A stretch of 64,000 bases of DNA from Motacilla alba alba (GCF_015832195.1 NC_052020.1:1426001-1490000); one strand, 5' to 3'; positions 34,626 to 47,857 are shown, counted from the first letter of the stretch. A program made the numbers and translations. The notes: generated from the sequence alone by a model not told the origin.

Positions 34626-37600
34626 AAATTTGTTGCCCAATTAAAGGGGCATGAGAGAGAAAGTGTAAAAATAACAATTTTGTCGAAAACATTTGTATAT
34701 TGTGTACAGATCTCACTGGTCACCATACTGCTCAGTCTGATCATGAGGATGCAGCACTGAATCTTGTATACTTGTTGTATATGTTGGGCAATTTGCCCAC
34801 AAGATGGATCTTTTTTGGATCAGAGACACAAATCAAGATTGCTTTGTTGATATACTCTGTGATACCAGCTTATATCAAGATAACATCAGAGACAATGAAT
34901 ATTATTTGGGATGTGTATTCATTGCTGTTTGCCTGTCCTGATCTCAGCTGCTGCTTCCAGGGGTTTAGCAAAAATTTAACTCGGTCTCTTGGGGGAACAG
35001 TAGGGATTGATCTTTCCCAGCCATTCACCTCCTTTTCCCCTTCAGGACTGACACATCATCTTTTGAAAATGTTCATTCCCTCTAAATATTGCAGACACCA
35101 TGTTGTTTTGATAATTCTACTATGTCTCCCCTGTACAGTCTGCAACACATTCAGAATTAGGGCTGAGATGTCCAGAAAGGTTGCCCAGAGATCTGCCCCA
35201 GTGGAAGGAAATTCCTGACTGGCATGGGATGTGGGTTCACACTCTGCTTGTTTTGAGAAGCAGAATTCCTGTGTAGAGATAACACTCTTCCAGACATGCT
35301 TGAGCCTCCTGCTGGGGCAGAGAGAAATCATAAAAGCACAGCCTGGAGATAAAGTGTGCTTGAGGGAAGCAGTTTGTCATATTGGACTGACAGTGGGCCT
35401 CCCCTCCCTGCTGCCCTTTAGGTTTAGCTAAGCCTGATGGAGCCTCGTGTCTCTGCCACCTGGCATTGTTAGAGAGGTAATGAAATAAATCTGCATTTCA
35501 ACTGGGGGTTGTTAGAGATGTAATGAAATAAATCTGCTCTTTGCATTTCAGCTGAGGCTTGGTAGTTGCCCTGGTTACCTGTATGCGTTGATTCACACAA
35601 GAGGCAAAAGTGCCACTGTCATAATGACATTGAGATGTCATTTGATAAATTCCATCTTTGATCTGATAAATTCCCCAATTCTTGTCACAATGTTTATCAC
35701 AAAACAGTGACACCCTTGGAAACTTTTTCTTTTTTTTTATAACAAAGCCATGTCCTTTCAGCCATAATCTGCCAGCATAAACACTATTTTTAGACCTATT
35801 CTATCCAAACCATCAACAAAACAGAGATGTCACATTTTAAGTCCTTTGAAACACATACACACAACTAATTCATACTAGAGGGCTTGGCCCGGTACATTTT
35901 GAAATGTTAGCTTATTTAAGTAATTATAGGAGGAAAATAAATTGTAGGAGACAAAAAATAGCCCTCTTCATTACTGCAAGTAATTTGGGTGAAGAAAGTC
36001 CTCCTAAAGACTATCTAGAAACAAAAGCCAGTTTTGATATATGGTGTCTGCAAAGTTTTCTTCTCTACTCAACACAATCAGCTTCCATACCAAAGGATAA
36101 CTGAGATGAATGATTATTAAGGGAAGAGGGTAGAGGGGAAGGACCATTTATTAAATATTATTTTTTTAATTTTAATTAATCAAGGCTTGCTCTTTAACCA
36201 GATCCTAAAAGGAGCTGGTATGCATATGAAATTCCAGCACAGTTCATTACTCAACAGAACCTTGCCAAATCAGTACCTCACTTTTCTTATTTTCTTGGGT
36301 TTTTTTCATCAGTAATAAAAAAAGTAGCTATCACCAGCTTTAAAAGACTCTTTTTATGCATATATTCCCCAAGCTGGGACTTTTCCTTAATACTCTTTTC
36401 TTACCCATCTATCATCAAAATGCAGATTTTAGAGATAAAGGGACTTGAAGTCTCTTATAACAGAGGTAGAAAATAACATGATAGAAGAAGACTTCATATA
36501 TAGGCTTAATTTTACACAATTTTTTTTATTATTATGTAACAGCATTTTAACACTTCTGCAATGACTTTGCTGAGAAGAAAGTTGAGATACTCTTTATGAA
36601 GTCTAAGGAAGTTACTAATATGATCGACATCTGAATCAGCAAAATTCAATTTACTATATTGATCAGGCCCTAAAGTAATTAGGCCTCACAAAAATGCTTT
36701 CAAAATGAAATGGTAGAGGTGAATTTTCTATTCCCCAATGAAGGCCCCAGCCTTTCTGAAAAATTTTGGATGGATAGAAACAATGCATTACACAAATAAT
36801 ACCCTACACTATTACAGTTTAAAAAATATAAACGTTAGCAACCTCTGGGTGGACCAGTTCTTTTTGCATCAATATGATGTTTACATCCCAATAGCACAGA
36901 TTCTGGCCACTGTTGAAGACATTTCTTCTTTTTCATTACTCAGCTCTTCAAGTGTATGCCATTATGTCTGAATATCACATATAAGTCTGCAAAATTATGG
37001 TCATCCTCCCAGTTCTTCTGTTTCTGTTGACATATACCATGCTTCATTTCAGATGAGTTAAGTAGCACCAATCAACTTCAGCGATAAATAGAGTGAGGCA
37101 ACAAACTTTACATTTGAATGAATGTTTATTCATTACCCAAGTGTAGCTTTACTGTTCACTTCAGCTGGGGTTTCCTTATTTAAAAAAAATTGGCAAATGT
37201 TTTACTGCCTGCTTTCTTTTATTGGAGTCTCTGGTGCTGCCAACTGGAAGCTCTAAGGGGGTGATAATATGGGAAATGGCTGTGTGAGAGCTGTGGGTGA
37301 TAAGGTGTGACAGCTCCTTGGAATGGGAGTCCATGGCACTCTGGTAATGCTGGCAGTCTGTGGAGCTCAAACTGTTTCAGACTGCAGAATGAATCAACTG
37401 TGTGACACACATTGGTATGTCTCAGGGGCAGTAGTTCCCCAAGCAATGCTGTGTGAGGAAAACTGAAGCTAGAAGCTCAGTTGCCAGTATTAAAAAAAAA
37501 AAAAAATCAGCAAGCAGAGATGGGATAAATCTTTTTACATAGAAAATAATGTCCAAAATAACACGATACAAATAAAAGAGTTTTTATGCATCTGTGCAGG

Positions 37601-40600
37601 GAAAACTGAAATATTAAAAACTGTGACCTTTCATCTGTTCTTAGGGAAAGAAATACTGCACAATGGACTCCTTCTCCTCTTGATGGACCCCAAATATTTG
37701 TTAGCTGCACACTTATTCACATGATTTAAACAGCCCCTGAACCAGTATCGAAAGTCTTCCTAGAAATCTCCTTCATAGCACATATGCGTCTGTGATTTTG
37801 CAGATGAAAGATTGAAAGATTGTGTTTTGTGTTGTGGTTCTTCACTGATTAAAACATCAATTTGGATGTTCCAGCCAAGAAGCAAAAGGAAGGATAGAGT
37901 CAGAAAAAAAAGGGGAAGGAAAGGGAGGAAAACAAAGATGGAAAAAATCGAGGAAAGAGAGACAAAACACCAAAGAAAGAAAAAAAAATTCATTCAGAAT
38001 GAGGAAAAAAAAATTAGCACAGTTGATAATAATAAAAAACCCCAAAGCTATTTACTAAACTTCATCAGGTGTAGTCCTCCAAATATATTCAGCAATTATT
38101 AAAGACAACCAATATGAAGCAAGGTAACCATCAGGAAAGCCGCAGTTGTAATGGCAAGGTCTGCTTTGTTTCTCTTACTCCAAAGATATTGAGAGATTCA
38201 TCTTAGCTCAGTGCAGACACCAATTTATAAATACCTAAAGGAAAGTCTAAACCCACCCTGTAATTGCTACAGGCAATGAAGCATCTATAGAGGATAACCC
38301 ATTTCACACACTAGACAGACTGACTCAAGAAAAGATCTTTCATTTTCTAGAGTCCCAAGTTCCTTGCCAAGTCCAATTAACTCTAGATGACTTGCACAGA
38401 GTTCTCTGCATCCCCGGAGTCAAAAATTTCAACTTCAATAATTTTTAAAAGAGTAGTTCAGCACCAGCAAAACAGAATGCTGTGTTCTCACCATATTTGG
38501 TTTTTCAACACCAGGTCAGATTTCATTCACTGAAGAGCAGTCTTTTTATTACTTCAGAAAATAATAAGCAATAAGAGCCAACATTGCCCAGAGTGTTTAA
38601 TCAAAGCTTGACACTGCTCTTGTTGCTAAAAATAACATGGGTATGTACACATATTTTATTTTTATATATATACATACATAAAATATTCACACCTTGTGAT
38701 CTGAAGGGGTGGAAACACACAGCTTGCTTAATTTGCTGACTACGATGATGGATGTGCTAATGATGCACCCTACACAAGATTGCCAAGTGATACAGATTGA
38801 AGTGCTTAACAATGCCATGAGACTGCTCTGTTACCACTATCAAAAAGCTTACAATGAAGGACCACCCATTTTAATATGTTTTCATTACTATTCTGTGGGT
38901 AAAGGTTTTGCCTGGCTATATCTTACATTTCTGATTTTGCAATGACTTCAGAGGTCTCTTGCTAAACACCAGAAAGTGACACCTCCTTTCCTCTCCTACC
39001 CACACACTCAAAAAGCCAAATATGTTTATTCTGTGAGTACCCTAAGCAAATAGAGTTATAAGACATCAGGATCCAAACAGTAATTCTAGATTGTCTGAAA
39101 GATCTATGGAGATTTCTAATTCCATATTCAGCAGATTGTAAACTGAAATTTCAGAAGAGAAGTTTTGGAAGCTCTTGAGTGCAAACAAATCATTGATAAT
39201 GTTTTCTCCCCTAAATGTCTTATCAAAGCATGGATAGACTTATTTAGATGAAGCTGCATCTTCTCCAGAGGCAAAACAATGAAAATTTTTTTCCAATTTA
39301 TCATATTTTATCACAAGTTTTATTAGTAAATTTGTATATTGTCACTTGTAGGAAAAAAAAATTAAATTTGAAGTATTTAACATTTTCTTTCACAGATAAC
39401 TTACAAAATCTTGTCCACATAAAAGAATATAAGATTAATTGGATGGCTTCATTCCTAACTACTGCTGGTGAGTGTATTTAAATCTTTTGTTAAATCCTCT
39501 CCACCAGAGGTGGTAGGGCAGTGCTTTCAAAGCTAATGCTTCAAGCTTTATTGCACTTTTCCACAGACATTCATGAAAAGCAAAAGGCTTGGAAGGCTGT
39601 TAATGAACACCTTCAGACCACCAGGATCTCTCCCAAGCCAGAATAGTTCTAATTCAATTCCTAAAGAGCAAGAAGGGTAAAAACCAATGGAAGTGAATAG
39701 CCTGTCTCAGCTTCAGCAGGAAGCCTGTTACATGTTCCAAAAGCGTTCCACGTTTCCTCTGTTCCTACTATTTCCTCTTCATTAAGGAAGCCAATTACCT
39801 TGTAGAACATTTTTGCCCTTCCCTAAATTGTAAATACATTTTCTACCTCTCTGAATTTTTACTTCATTCTTATTCAAGCTTTCCTGCTCTGTATTCAACA
39901 CACACTCATACTCCCACTTGGTTATTCAACTGGCCTATTTCTCTCTCAGAAAAAATAGACCACATTTCCTTTACTTCCCTGGAGAGATTTCTCTGTTCTC
40001 TAACTACCCAAACTAAGTGCCCACCAGGTGTGTCATAGCTACAGCAATAACATATTTGGCACAACTACTCTATTAGAAAAAAATCCTAACTACTTCTCTA
40101 TAAAATATAAAAACCAAGTGAGGGTAAAAGTGTTCCTCTCTGCTCAGAGACAGAGGGGACCCTGCAGAACCTCCTCTCAATTACCACAGTGACACTCCCT
40201 CCAGGGAGGAGAAAAATAGAAATGATCAAGAAAAGGACAAAGGTTCCCTCAGCTGTGCTGTGCACAGCTCTGGATTAGTGACACAAGCTTTAGCTCTGCA
40301 ATCTATGCAGCTCACAGGTTCAGAAATTCTAATTTCCAAAGTGCTTCTTTTGGCACAACCTGTGGTTTATTCACTACTGTTATTCACTCTGAGGAAAATT
40401 ATGACTGGTTCTGGCATTCACTCTTGTTTGCCTTTGCAAGCATTGAAACAGAATTCATTTAATTTCTTAGCACTGCAATTTCTTTTGTTAGTCATTTAGC
40501 ACTGCTATTGAACAGATGCTTAGCCGTCTCCATTACTGACCTTTGTTGCTCATAAGTTTCTTATTTTTACCATATCCCTTTCTGAAATCCTCCTGTCATC

Positions 40601-43338
40601 TTTCACCCTTGTTTTCTGAATTTTTATTCTCCCTTCAAGTGTTCTGAGCCTTCAATATTATTAAATACTCTTTACTTGCTCTTTTTTGCCATACTTTTGA
40701 TTTTTTGATATGTTTGTTTTAGATGCATGCACACACATCTAATTTATTTCTTGCTCAACCCAACTAGAAACCCCAGAGTGTGGCCATATACTGATCACGA
40801 GTAAAGGGCAAAATATGTTTCAATCATAACTTAAATTTGATTTTGGTCAAGGACTTTTTACATTCAATGATTCTGTTGCATTCCAACACAGCACACTCCA
40901 GGCTATTTTAGTGCCTTGAACTGTAGTTTAAAAGAAGAAACATTCCAGTTTTATATGTAAGTTGAAATTCAATGACAAACTGAGAATTGAGTCTATGGTA
41001 TTATGCAAAGTAAAAATAAAATTATACAGTTACCATAGCCAGACTGATCCTGAGCTGTATAGATCTATAGCAACAGTGACCTACCTTTACAATATATAGT
41101 TCTTCTCTCATTCACTCGTAAATGTTTGTCTTGTATAATTTGAATGCATTTCTGTCATAAAAAGCACACTTTGCAAGACTAATTTCTTTGATGGTTATTT
41201 CTTCTTTCCATACCAATGTTTCTTTATGTCTGTTAGATCTTCTCCACAATGAAATTCAGAGATAAATCTGCTGTCAGAGTCTCTTTTTATTGACACATAC
41301 TTCTCTCAGTGCTGACTACACATGTTAGCTCCACTGCCACGGTTTTTTATTATTTTTCAATTTAAACCTTGTTATATTCAGAACTTGTCTTGCATACAAA
41401 TCTCTGAATAGCTATATCTAGAATAAATTATAAGCATCAGAATTTTTCCAATATCAACTGTCAGAACACCGAAAGGCCTGAAAATTCTTACAGAAACTCA
41501 GGTTTCAACTGTAATCCGACAGAATGGGAGGGACATGAGGATACATAGGATCAGACTTCCCATCCCTCACTCTTTTTCTTAGAGGGTTTTCACTGCCACC
41601 CTTGCCTGTGTTTTAAAAACAATAGCAAAAGATAATAAAAAATTATAAACCCCATACCCAGAGCATCCAGCATGTGAACAGTGACTGACACCAAAGCTTT
41701 CATAGTTATTTTCATCAAGAGAAAAGTGCCGTTTAGCCAAAAAAAGAACGCTTGCCCATAGGGGCAAGAGCATCAGTTTTATGCTTGTTTAGAAGTTTAG
41801 TGTCCTTTGTGATTTCACAGAAAAGATGAAAGACCTAAACAACCATACAACCCGGTAGGAGAAACAGTATGAAATCACACAGTGTATGTAGACACTCGTT
41901 TATACAATCCACCTGAATCAAAGCTACCTGCTGTGTGACACACAAAAAGCTTCCTACTAGAATGTTCACTATTGCTCTGTTGCAAGTCTTCTTTGAGTTC
42001 AGTACTCATGAGAGGTAGCAACTGAATTGAAAACAGTCTCAGATAACTAGCACAAGTAGGATAAGCTATTGACCTTAAAGTCAAGAAGTCAAGACCGGTA
42101 TTTCCACAAGTGTTTATTGTATTTATTAATGACTGTACTAACACCAAAAGTATTTCAGAGAAACTCAATAAAGGTCTAATTTAGCATTGTCCTTTGTATT
42201 AGCATAATGGCAGCAAGATGAATTTTAAGTTGAAATAAAATAGCTGCCCCTTTATCCCCCCAAAAGATAAAATTACATTTCATTTCCTTTTTCTCTCCAA
42301 CAGCTGCCTTGACAAGAATAATCTATTCTAGAAACATATCTTCAGTTATGACAGAGATGATGGCGGTTTGAATGACTGCAAAAATGTCTGATAGGGAGTT
42401 TTTATTTTCTTCCTTTGTATAATGCAATATGTACTTGTGGATAATATATACTTTTTATGTATATTATTTGATTTTTTGGGGTAAATATTATGTTAGTAGG
42501 GTAAGCATGATGTAACAAAATACATAGCTATAAAAATAATTTCTGTAGAACATATAACACTATGATGAAGACACAATAAAAAAACAAAAATAATTTGGAT
42601 CCAGGCTAAAAGATTCCTTTATTTTGTTCTTTCTAAGCACATTTCAGTTAACTGGATTGTTCTCACTAGGTATAGAAAAAAAAAGACTATAAATAGGAAG
42701 GACCTGGAATTGGGAAGAAAATAGCAAAGACAGTCTTGGTTCACAAAGCCTGCCGAGCAATTAAAGATCAGGTTTTACTCACCTGCTGCAGATACAGTTG
42801 TTAAGCCTCAGAATTCAGAGCCAGGAGATGTAGGCTTGTATTTTTCCACACCCTCAATTTCAGTAAAACAAGTACAATGAATGCCATTGAACTTGTGGGA
42901 CCCTGTGTACGTTTCTTTAAATGATGAATGTTACTTATTGATGAGGAAACTATTTTGAGCAGTGGTTATGCATATGCTGCATGTTTGTGTATCTGGTAAG
43001 TCTCATCTGCATCTGACATGTTACAGAATTAATCATTGGACACTATGATAATTACCACCTTGCTGAATTTATTCCAACACCTGAAATGTATAGTTAGATA
43101 TATTAAATCAAAATGTTCTCTTTGGCTAAATATGCGGCACTGCTGAGACGGAGAACCACAGTAAGCTAGCAGTGTTATTCATAAATGTGCAAACTTATAG
43201 TAGGATTTGCTTACAGATGCAAAAATGAAATGCGTTTTAAAAAATCAAGAATTTACCAGAGAAAGTACTTAGGTGATGCTCATTTCCAGCTTCTCTTTAA
43301 ATAATACATTCTACCAGCTGTTTAATCTTATCTATAAT
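34626..43338. other. Mostly unique AT-rich sequence
   Basis: Longest stretch without a recognised repeat family. The 172-codon frame at 34700-35218 has no domain or codon pattern that I can support. It contains a 43-bp tandem duplication (35466-35551), a purine-rich tract (37880-38000) and poly-A runs. Confidence 0.5.
35466..35551. repeat. 43-bp tandem duplication with AATAAA
   Basis: TTGTTAGAGAGGTAATGAAA followed by TAAATCTGC starts at 35466 and recurs at 35509 with one substitution, so ATGAAATAAATCTGC is present twice. The motif includes AATAAA, but no transcript can be assigned. Confidence 0.85.
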
Positions 43339-43396
43339 TGGAATCACAGGATCGTTAAGGTTGGAAAAGACCTTTAGGGTCATCAAATTCCCCAAA
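43339..43396 (-). mobile_element. CR1 LINE 3'-tail fragment (minus)
   Basis: GGAATCACAGGATCGTTAAG followed by GTTGGAAAAGACC and GGTCATCAA is the reverse complement of the standard CR1 3' end. The ATTC-type tail lies at the left edge. It is about 58 bp, a heavily 5'-truncated copy. Confidence 0.8.
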
Positions 43397-44104
43397 TGGA
43401 TTTCTTGTTTCTCAGGAAGGCTTTGTAAAAGAAAAAAATTTTTTTTTCTAGTCAAACTCACCAATTTCTTTATCTCCCATTAGTTTTTGTTACGTAGCAT
43501 GTACTAATCCAAAGGCCCTCTTCCCTGATGCTATCCACTCTTGGCAATTCATTAAGTTATGTCCAATTAGAAAACTCTCAGTATGGTTACACAGAAAGTA
43601 TACAAAGGAGTCCCCACATCCTTCACAAGACCTCTAAATAAACATGCCGAATTAACCAAAAAAAGAAAAAAAAAAAAAATCCAAGCAGTTCTCCTTGAAC
43701 AGAGTAAAAGGATTTACACAAAATGATATGCAAGTCAGGAGACAGCAACTGAGGTAAGTCCTGGGGCAAGGGTTAGACCTGATCAGAAGCCCCATGCCTT
43801 GTCAGATCTGGCAGCCCTCAGCAGCCAAGTAGATGAGGTGGGGGTGATGTTGGGAGCATCCAAAGGAGATTTAAATGGCTCTAGGGAGTGCAAGTGATCT
43901 GGAGCACACGGAATAGCAGTTCACACAGGCAGGGGTCTTCTCTGACCATCCGGGAGCAGCTAATAGAGGCAGCAAACAGGCTCAGTAGCTGGCAAGGAAG
44001 GGCCCAAAGAGATCACTTCAGCCCCAGTCTTATCAGCACAATAGTGTAAGTTTTTCAGTTATGGTACTGATATACCAAACAGAGATTTGCCCATAAAACT
44101 TAAT
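43397..44104. other. Unannotated sequence before the CR1 relic
   Basis: Includes an A-rich run near 43661. The 43750-44090 part is less AT-rich and may be older CR1 or ERV material, but I could not align it. Confidence 0.35.
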
Positions 44105-44707
44105 CTTCTGTAGCTGCAGGAGTCACTGATCCAGCTGTGTCAGAGGCCTTCAGACAGTGGCTCTCCTGCTGCTGTAAGGAGAGAATTCATGCAGCCAAAG
44201 CTCAACTGGACTTGAAGCTGGGCAGAACTGTAGGGGACAACAAAAGGAGTTTTTCAAATATATTGCTAACAACAGGCAGAGTAAAGAAAATATCATCCTA
44301 TTACTGGGGGATGATGGGGAGAAAGTGACCTCAAAAACTGGAAGAGGTGATTAATGCATTCTTTGCTTCTGTCTTCAGCATGGACAGAGTACCCTGAGCT
44401 GAAGGACCATGACTGAGAGAATGATCAACTCCCAGTCAGCCCTGAAATCATGTAGGATCTGCTGCTGCACCTGGATCCCTACAGAGCTATAGAGCCTGAA
44501 AGGATTCATCCAAGAATCCTTGGGAGAATGGGCTGCTGTCCCTGCAAGATCTGTTGATGATTTTTGAGTGGTCTTGGGAATCTGGAGTGATCCCAGCTGA
44601 TGAACGTTGTCCATATTTTCAAGAAGGGCAAGAAGGAGGACCCCAGGAACAGACGTGCTAGTGTCACTTCAGTGCCAGGTAAAGCTATGGAGAAGATTAT
44701 TCTGGAG
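44105..44707 (+). pseudogene. CR1 LINE ORF2 relic, RT-upstream region (plus), left half
   Basis: Plus-strand translation gives the CR1 linker peptide (AAKAQLDLKL, then VGDNKRSF) and, after frameshifts and stops, the start of the RT domain: a KKGKKED-like stretch and SVPGKAMEKIILE in the frame starting at 44600. The order and spacing fit CR1 ORF2, the protein with endonuclease and reverse transcriptase that copies the element. Several stops and frameshifts make it dead. It is cut at 44707 by an LTR insertion and continues at 45035. Confidence 0.8.
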
Positions 44708-45034
44708 TGTGGTGTGCTGGCTCACAGACAGAAGCATTATCCTGGGGAAGCTGTGAGAAAGCTCAGAGGAAGAATTAAAACAATTCTTGTCTCACTCTCT
44801 GCACCTGTTGTTTGAGAACATGCTGCATGTGAAACTCAAAGTTTATGGTAAGATGTTTACAAGAAGCTGTTGCTCCTAATTAACCAATGGTGTAAGCTGA
44901 AGACCAATCAGGTCTTAGCTGAACAATCCTGTCTATAAAAAGTGTGTCGTTTCTAACAAATCCGGCTCCTATGCCTTCTGAAATGCATGGAGTCATGTCT
45001 CCTTCATTTTTGCTGTCCCCAACTTACGGTGACA
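44708..45034 (+). mobile_element. Solo LTR (family G, plus) inserted in CR1
   Basis: Begins TGTGGTGTGCTGGCTC, carries a TATA box CTATAAAAAGTGTG near 44934, and ends CTTACGGTGACA. The length is 327 bp. The CR1 reading breaks right before it and resumes right after it. Flanks CTGGAG and TGGGAG share the last four bases, a decayed 4-6-bp target duplication. Confidence 0.75.
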
Positions 45035-45150
45035 TGGGAGGCATTGAAAAACACCTGAAAGACAATGCAGGCATTGGTCACTCCTTGTGAGGGGATGTCA
45101 TGGGTAACCTGCAATATCACAGTATTTCATAGCTATCTGTGCCCCAAATT
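45035..45150 (+). pseudogene. CR1 ORF2 relic, continuation after the LTR
   Basis: Right of the LTR, the plus-strand translation resumes with IEKHLKDNAGIGHS, the stretch that follows the SVPGK motif in CR1 RT. The interruption therefore falls inside the same coding segment. It loses recognisable frame after about 35 codons. The region just beyond is LTR family D. Confidence 0.75.
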
Positions 45151-45179
45151 GTTACTGTCTCTTCAAGACCCGACAGCCG

Positions 45180-46008
45180 GGAAACTGGGGTGGGGTGGTA
45201 CCTCAGGTGCTTTTAAAATCTGCTCCAGCAGGCAGTTTGTGGTCTTTTGCTGCGTGATTTTTGCCTTGCTGAGCTTTTTGGTTTTTGCCTTAGGGCAGAG
45301 ACCACCTAGTTTTGTCTCTTGCTTTTCTTGTTCTAGAGCTGGGGCATCATGGCGGAGGCTTTTCCCTTTTTCTGGATTCTCTTTTGTTTGGTTGGTTGGT
45401 TTTTTTTTTCCTCATCTCAGAGAGACTGTGGTTAGAGGCTTTGAACAGCCTTGGGGTGAATTCCACACCAAGCAGAGTGGTCCTGCATCAGCAAATTCGC
45501 CAATAGTGCCCTGCTCCAGGAGAGAGCACTATGGAGCTGCCCCAGCCCAGCGACCTTGCCTCGCCTGCTCCTGCCATCTCCTAACACAAGGAGTGTGAAA
45601 TCCATCCTCAAGCACTAGCCCCTCGGTCCAGACAATATCGGCTGGCACTCCAGCCACCAGGGAGGTAAGCAGAGTGTGGGCAGGGGTTGGGGGGAAGACT
45701 GACACCATTTTCCCTTTCTCCTTCAAACCACGGGTTTGGCTGTGGAGTGCCATCTTGAGGGCTGTGCCCAGCATTTTTGGGTCTCTCTTTGTTCTGGGGA
45801 GTCCTCAAAATTTAGCAGGTTTTTAAAATATGGTGGTTATTTCCAGTTATGTCTTGACTGTTGCTGTTCCACTTGTTAGTCAATTGTTATTTTTTCACTT
45901 GCATCTAGTCATATTTGTTCCTTATTGGTGTAAAGGGATTGGTTGAACTTCTAAAGGGAGGCAACTTGTTACAGAGTGTTCTCCTTTAGATTGTCTTAAA
46001 CCAAGACA
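45180..46008 (+). mobile_element. LTR family D copy 3 (plus), best preserved 3' end
   Basis: Ends GATTGTCTTAAACCAAGACA at 46008. Upstream blocks GTTATTTTTTCACTTGCATC, TTATTGGTGTAAAGGGATTG and GGAGGCAACTTGTTACAG match copies 1 and 2. It lies between CR1 ORF2 on the left and CR1 3' UTR on the right, so it may have inserted in the same CR1 element. The 5' edge is approximate. The 177-codon frame inside is not a gene. Confidence 0.6.
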
Positions 46009-46328
46009 GCGAGAGAGGAGGGGCAGGTGCTGATCTCTTCTCTGTAGTGACCAGTGACAAGACATGAGGGCATGGCCTGCAGTTGGGTCAGGGAAGGTTT
46101 AGGTTGGATATCAGGAAAATGCTCTTCACCCAGAGGGTGGCTGGGCACTGGAACAGGCTCCCCAGGGAAGTTGTCACAGCACCAAGCCTGATAGAATTCA
46201 AGAAGTGTTTGGAAAATGCTCTCAGGCACTTGGTGGGACTCTTGGGGATGGTGCTATGCACAGTTAATCATTGGACTTGATGATCCTTTGCCTTCCAACT
46301 TAGCCAGCATATTCTGTGATTCTGTAAT
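46009..46328 (+). mobile_element. CR1 LINE 3' UTR and tail (plus)
   Basis: Contains the hallmark CR1 end in order: GGGGCAGGTGCTGATCTCTT, GGGAAGGTTTAGGTTGGATA, CTCTTCACCCAGAGGGTGG, CTGGGCACTGGAACAGGCTC, CCAGGGAAGTTGTCAC, GATGATCCTTTGCCTTCCAA and the tail TTCTGTGATTCTGT. This 3' end is complete. It is in the same orientation as the ORF2 relic at 44105-45150, but about 1.5 kb of CR1 between them is missing. Confidence 0.92.
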
Positions 46329-46894
46329 CTTGATTCAATTTCCTGTCTATAATTACAATGTCTAAGAGAAGCCAGCTCTTTGCTTCTCACCTATTTTGTC
46401 CATCTCCATCACGGAACTCTGGATAGCTTTGCTGTCCTAAAAAAAAAAAAAAAAATCCCCTCACCAGCAAAGGTAAAATTGATGGTCAAAGCTGAACTGC
46501 CTCCCACTGTCTCTAGGTCTGTGAAATTTTATTATTCTCAAGGAATTCACTGTGTATCCCTTGTTACTTCATCTAAAATCTAAGCATTAGAATGAAACCA
46601 ACCCAAAATATCCTGTCCTACCAGGTTTTTCAGTTGGTTGCTTGGTTGGTTTTTAAAAATTTTGTGGTTTTGTTGTTGGTTGTTTTCTTTTCCTTTTTTT
46701 TTTTTTTTTTTAATCCACACTCTCCATCAAACTTCTCTAAATTCAGCTATGAGGTAATCAAATATTTACCTGAGAGCAAGTTGCATGATCAGACATTTAT
46801 CTTGAAAACTTTTTTGCCAGACATAAAATGGAAAATGGGCACTAACCTGTCCCATTCCACTATAAAAGGGGGACTTGGGGAGTATTCTTTTTGA
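46329..46894. other. Unannotated sequence with poly-A and poly-T runs
   Basis: An A-run at 46440-46455 and a T-run at 46697-46711. No repeat family recognised. Confidence 0.45.
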
Positions 46895-47160
46895 TAGATT
46901 TCTCAGGTGAAAATAAAGCACAAAGGCAGCTATATTATATCTGAGAACCATTTATTGATAAAAAAGGGTAAGTGTTCCTACTACAATGGTATAGAAAAGA
47001 GAGCAGAGAGGGAAAAAGAGAGAGGGAGAAAGAAACAGAAGACAGAAAAACCCCAGCAGTCTGTCAGCAGACCCTTGCACAATCACAGCAGGCCCTTTCC
47101 TTTTTGTAGATGGAGAGGCTCGATCACTTCAGCAACTCCTACCAGATTTATGGATTTTTG
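46895..47160 (-). mobile_element. Probable ERV LTR fragment (minus)
   Basis: Minus-strand reading has a pyrimidine-rich TTTCTCCCTCTCTCTTTTTC block and then a polyadenylation signal TCAATAAATGG (near 46953). It then has TTTGTGCTTTATTTTCACC and ends near GAGAAATC. That is the R-U5 layout of an LTR. Edges and family are unresolved. Confidence 0.45.
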
Positions 47161-47857
47161 AGTGCATCTTGCACCATCATTCTTTTTTTACATTATATTT
47201 GAAAGGTGGGTCAATATGGAAGTAGCCAACTTAATTAGCTCATCGACCATCTATATTTCTGTTCAGTCACAAAAGTAATTTCCTACTGTACTGGCAGCCA
47301 AGAGCTAAACTTTTTACCAGAAGATCATGAAACATTTTGCAAACCAAGCAAGGACACTGCAAGAGTATTTTAATGTCTATTTACATGTCCTTCCATGTCA
47401 GCTAAACTCCCAGAAGCTGAAGAAATACACAATGTTTACTCATGTCAGGTTCTCAAGAAGCCGCTTCCAAATATTGCTAAAGCAACATGAACACATCAAA
47501 GGGCAGAACTGTCAGGATTCACAGCACTCAAGAGTCAGAGACCTAAATCTGGCTCAGAGTGGTCCTCACCAGAAAGTGGATTTCCAGAGTGAGCACACAA
47601 AATTTCCACCTACTAGTTTTAATGAGAACTCACTATTCATTTGTCAGATATACTGTAAAAGCTTAAAAGAAAAAGCTTAAAAAGATAAAAATATTTTTTA
47701 AAAAATGTAAAGCATTTTAAATGAAGTTTTAAGGTTTAAAAACCTGTATCTCTCACATCCTCAGATGTAAGAATGCTCTGCTTCCCTCCGTGTTCTGATG
47801 CACAGTCCTTACTGTTTCACCCTTTCTTCTGGGCTAGATAGCAAGATAACTCACAGA
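47161..47857. other. Unannotated sequence
   Basis: The 117-codon plus frame (47327-47680) shows no domain or repeat I can name. Confidence 0.4.

Noticed and set aside
34700..35218. 172-codon plus-strand frame
   Set aside because: No recognisable domain, no promoter or splice signals, and composition like its surroundings. It is within the range expected by chance over 64 kb and six frames.
45065..45598. 177-codon plus-strand frame
   Set aside because: It spans the end of a CR1 relic and an LTR; the sequence is explained by those elements.
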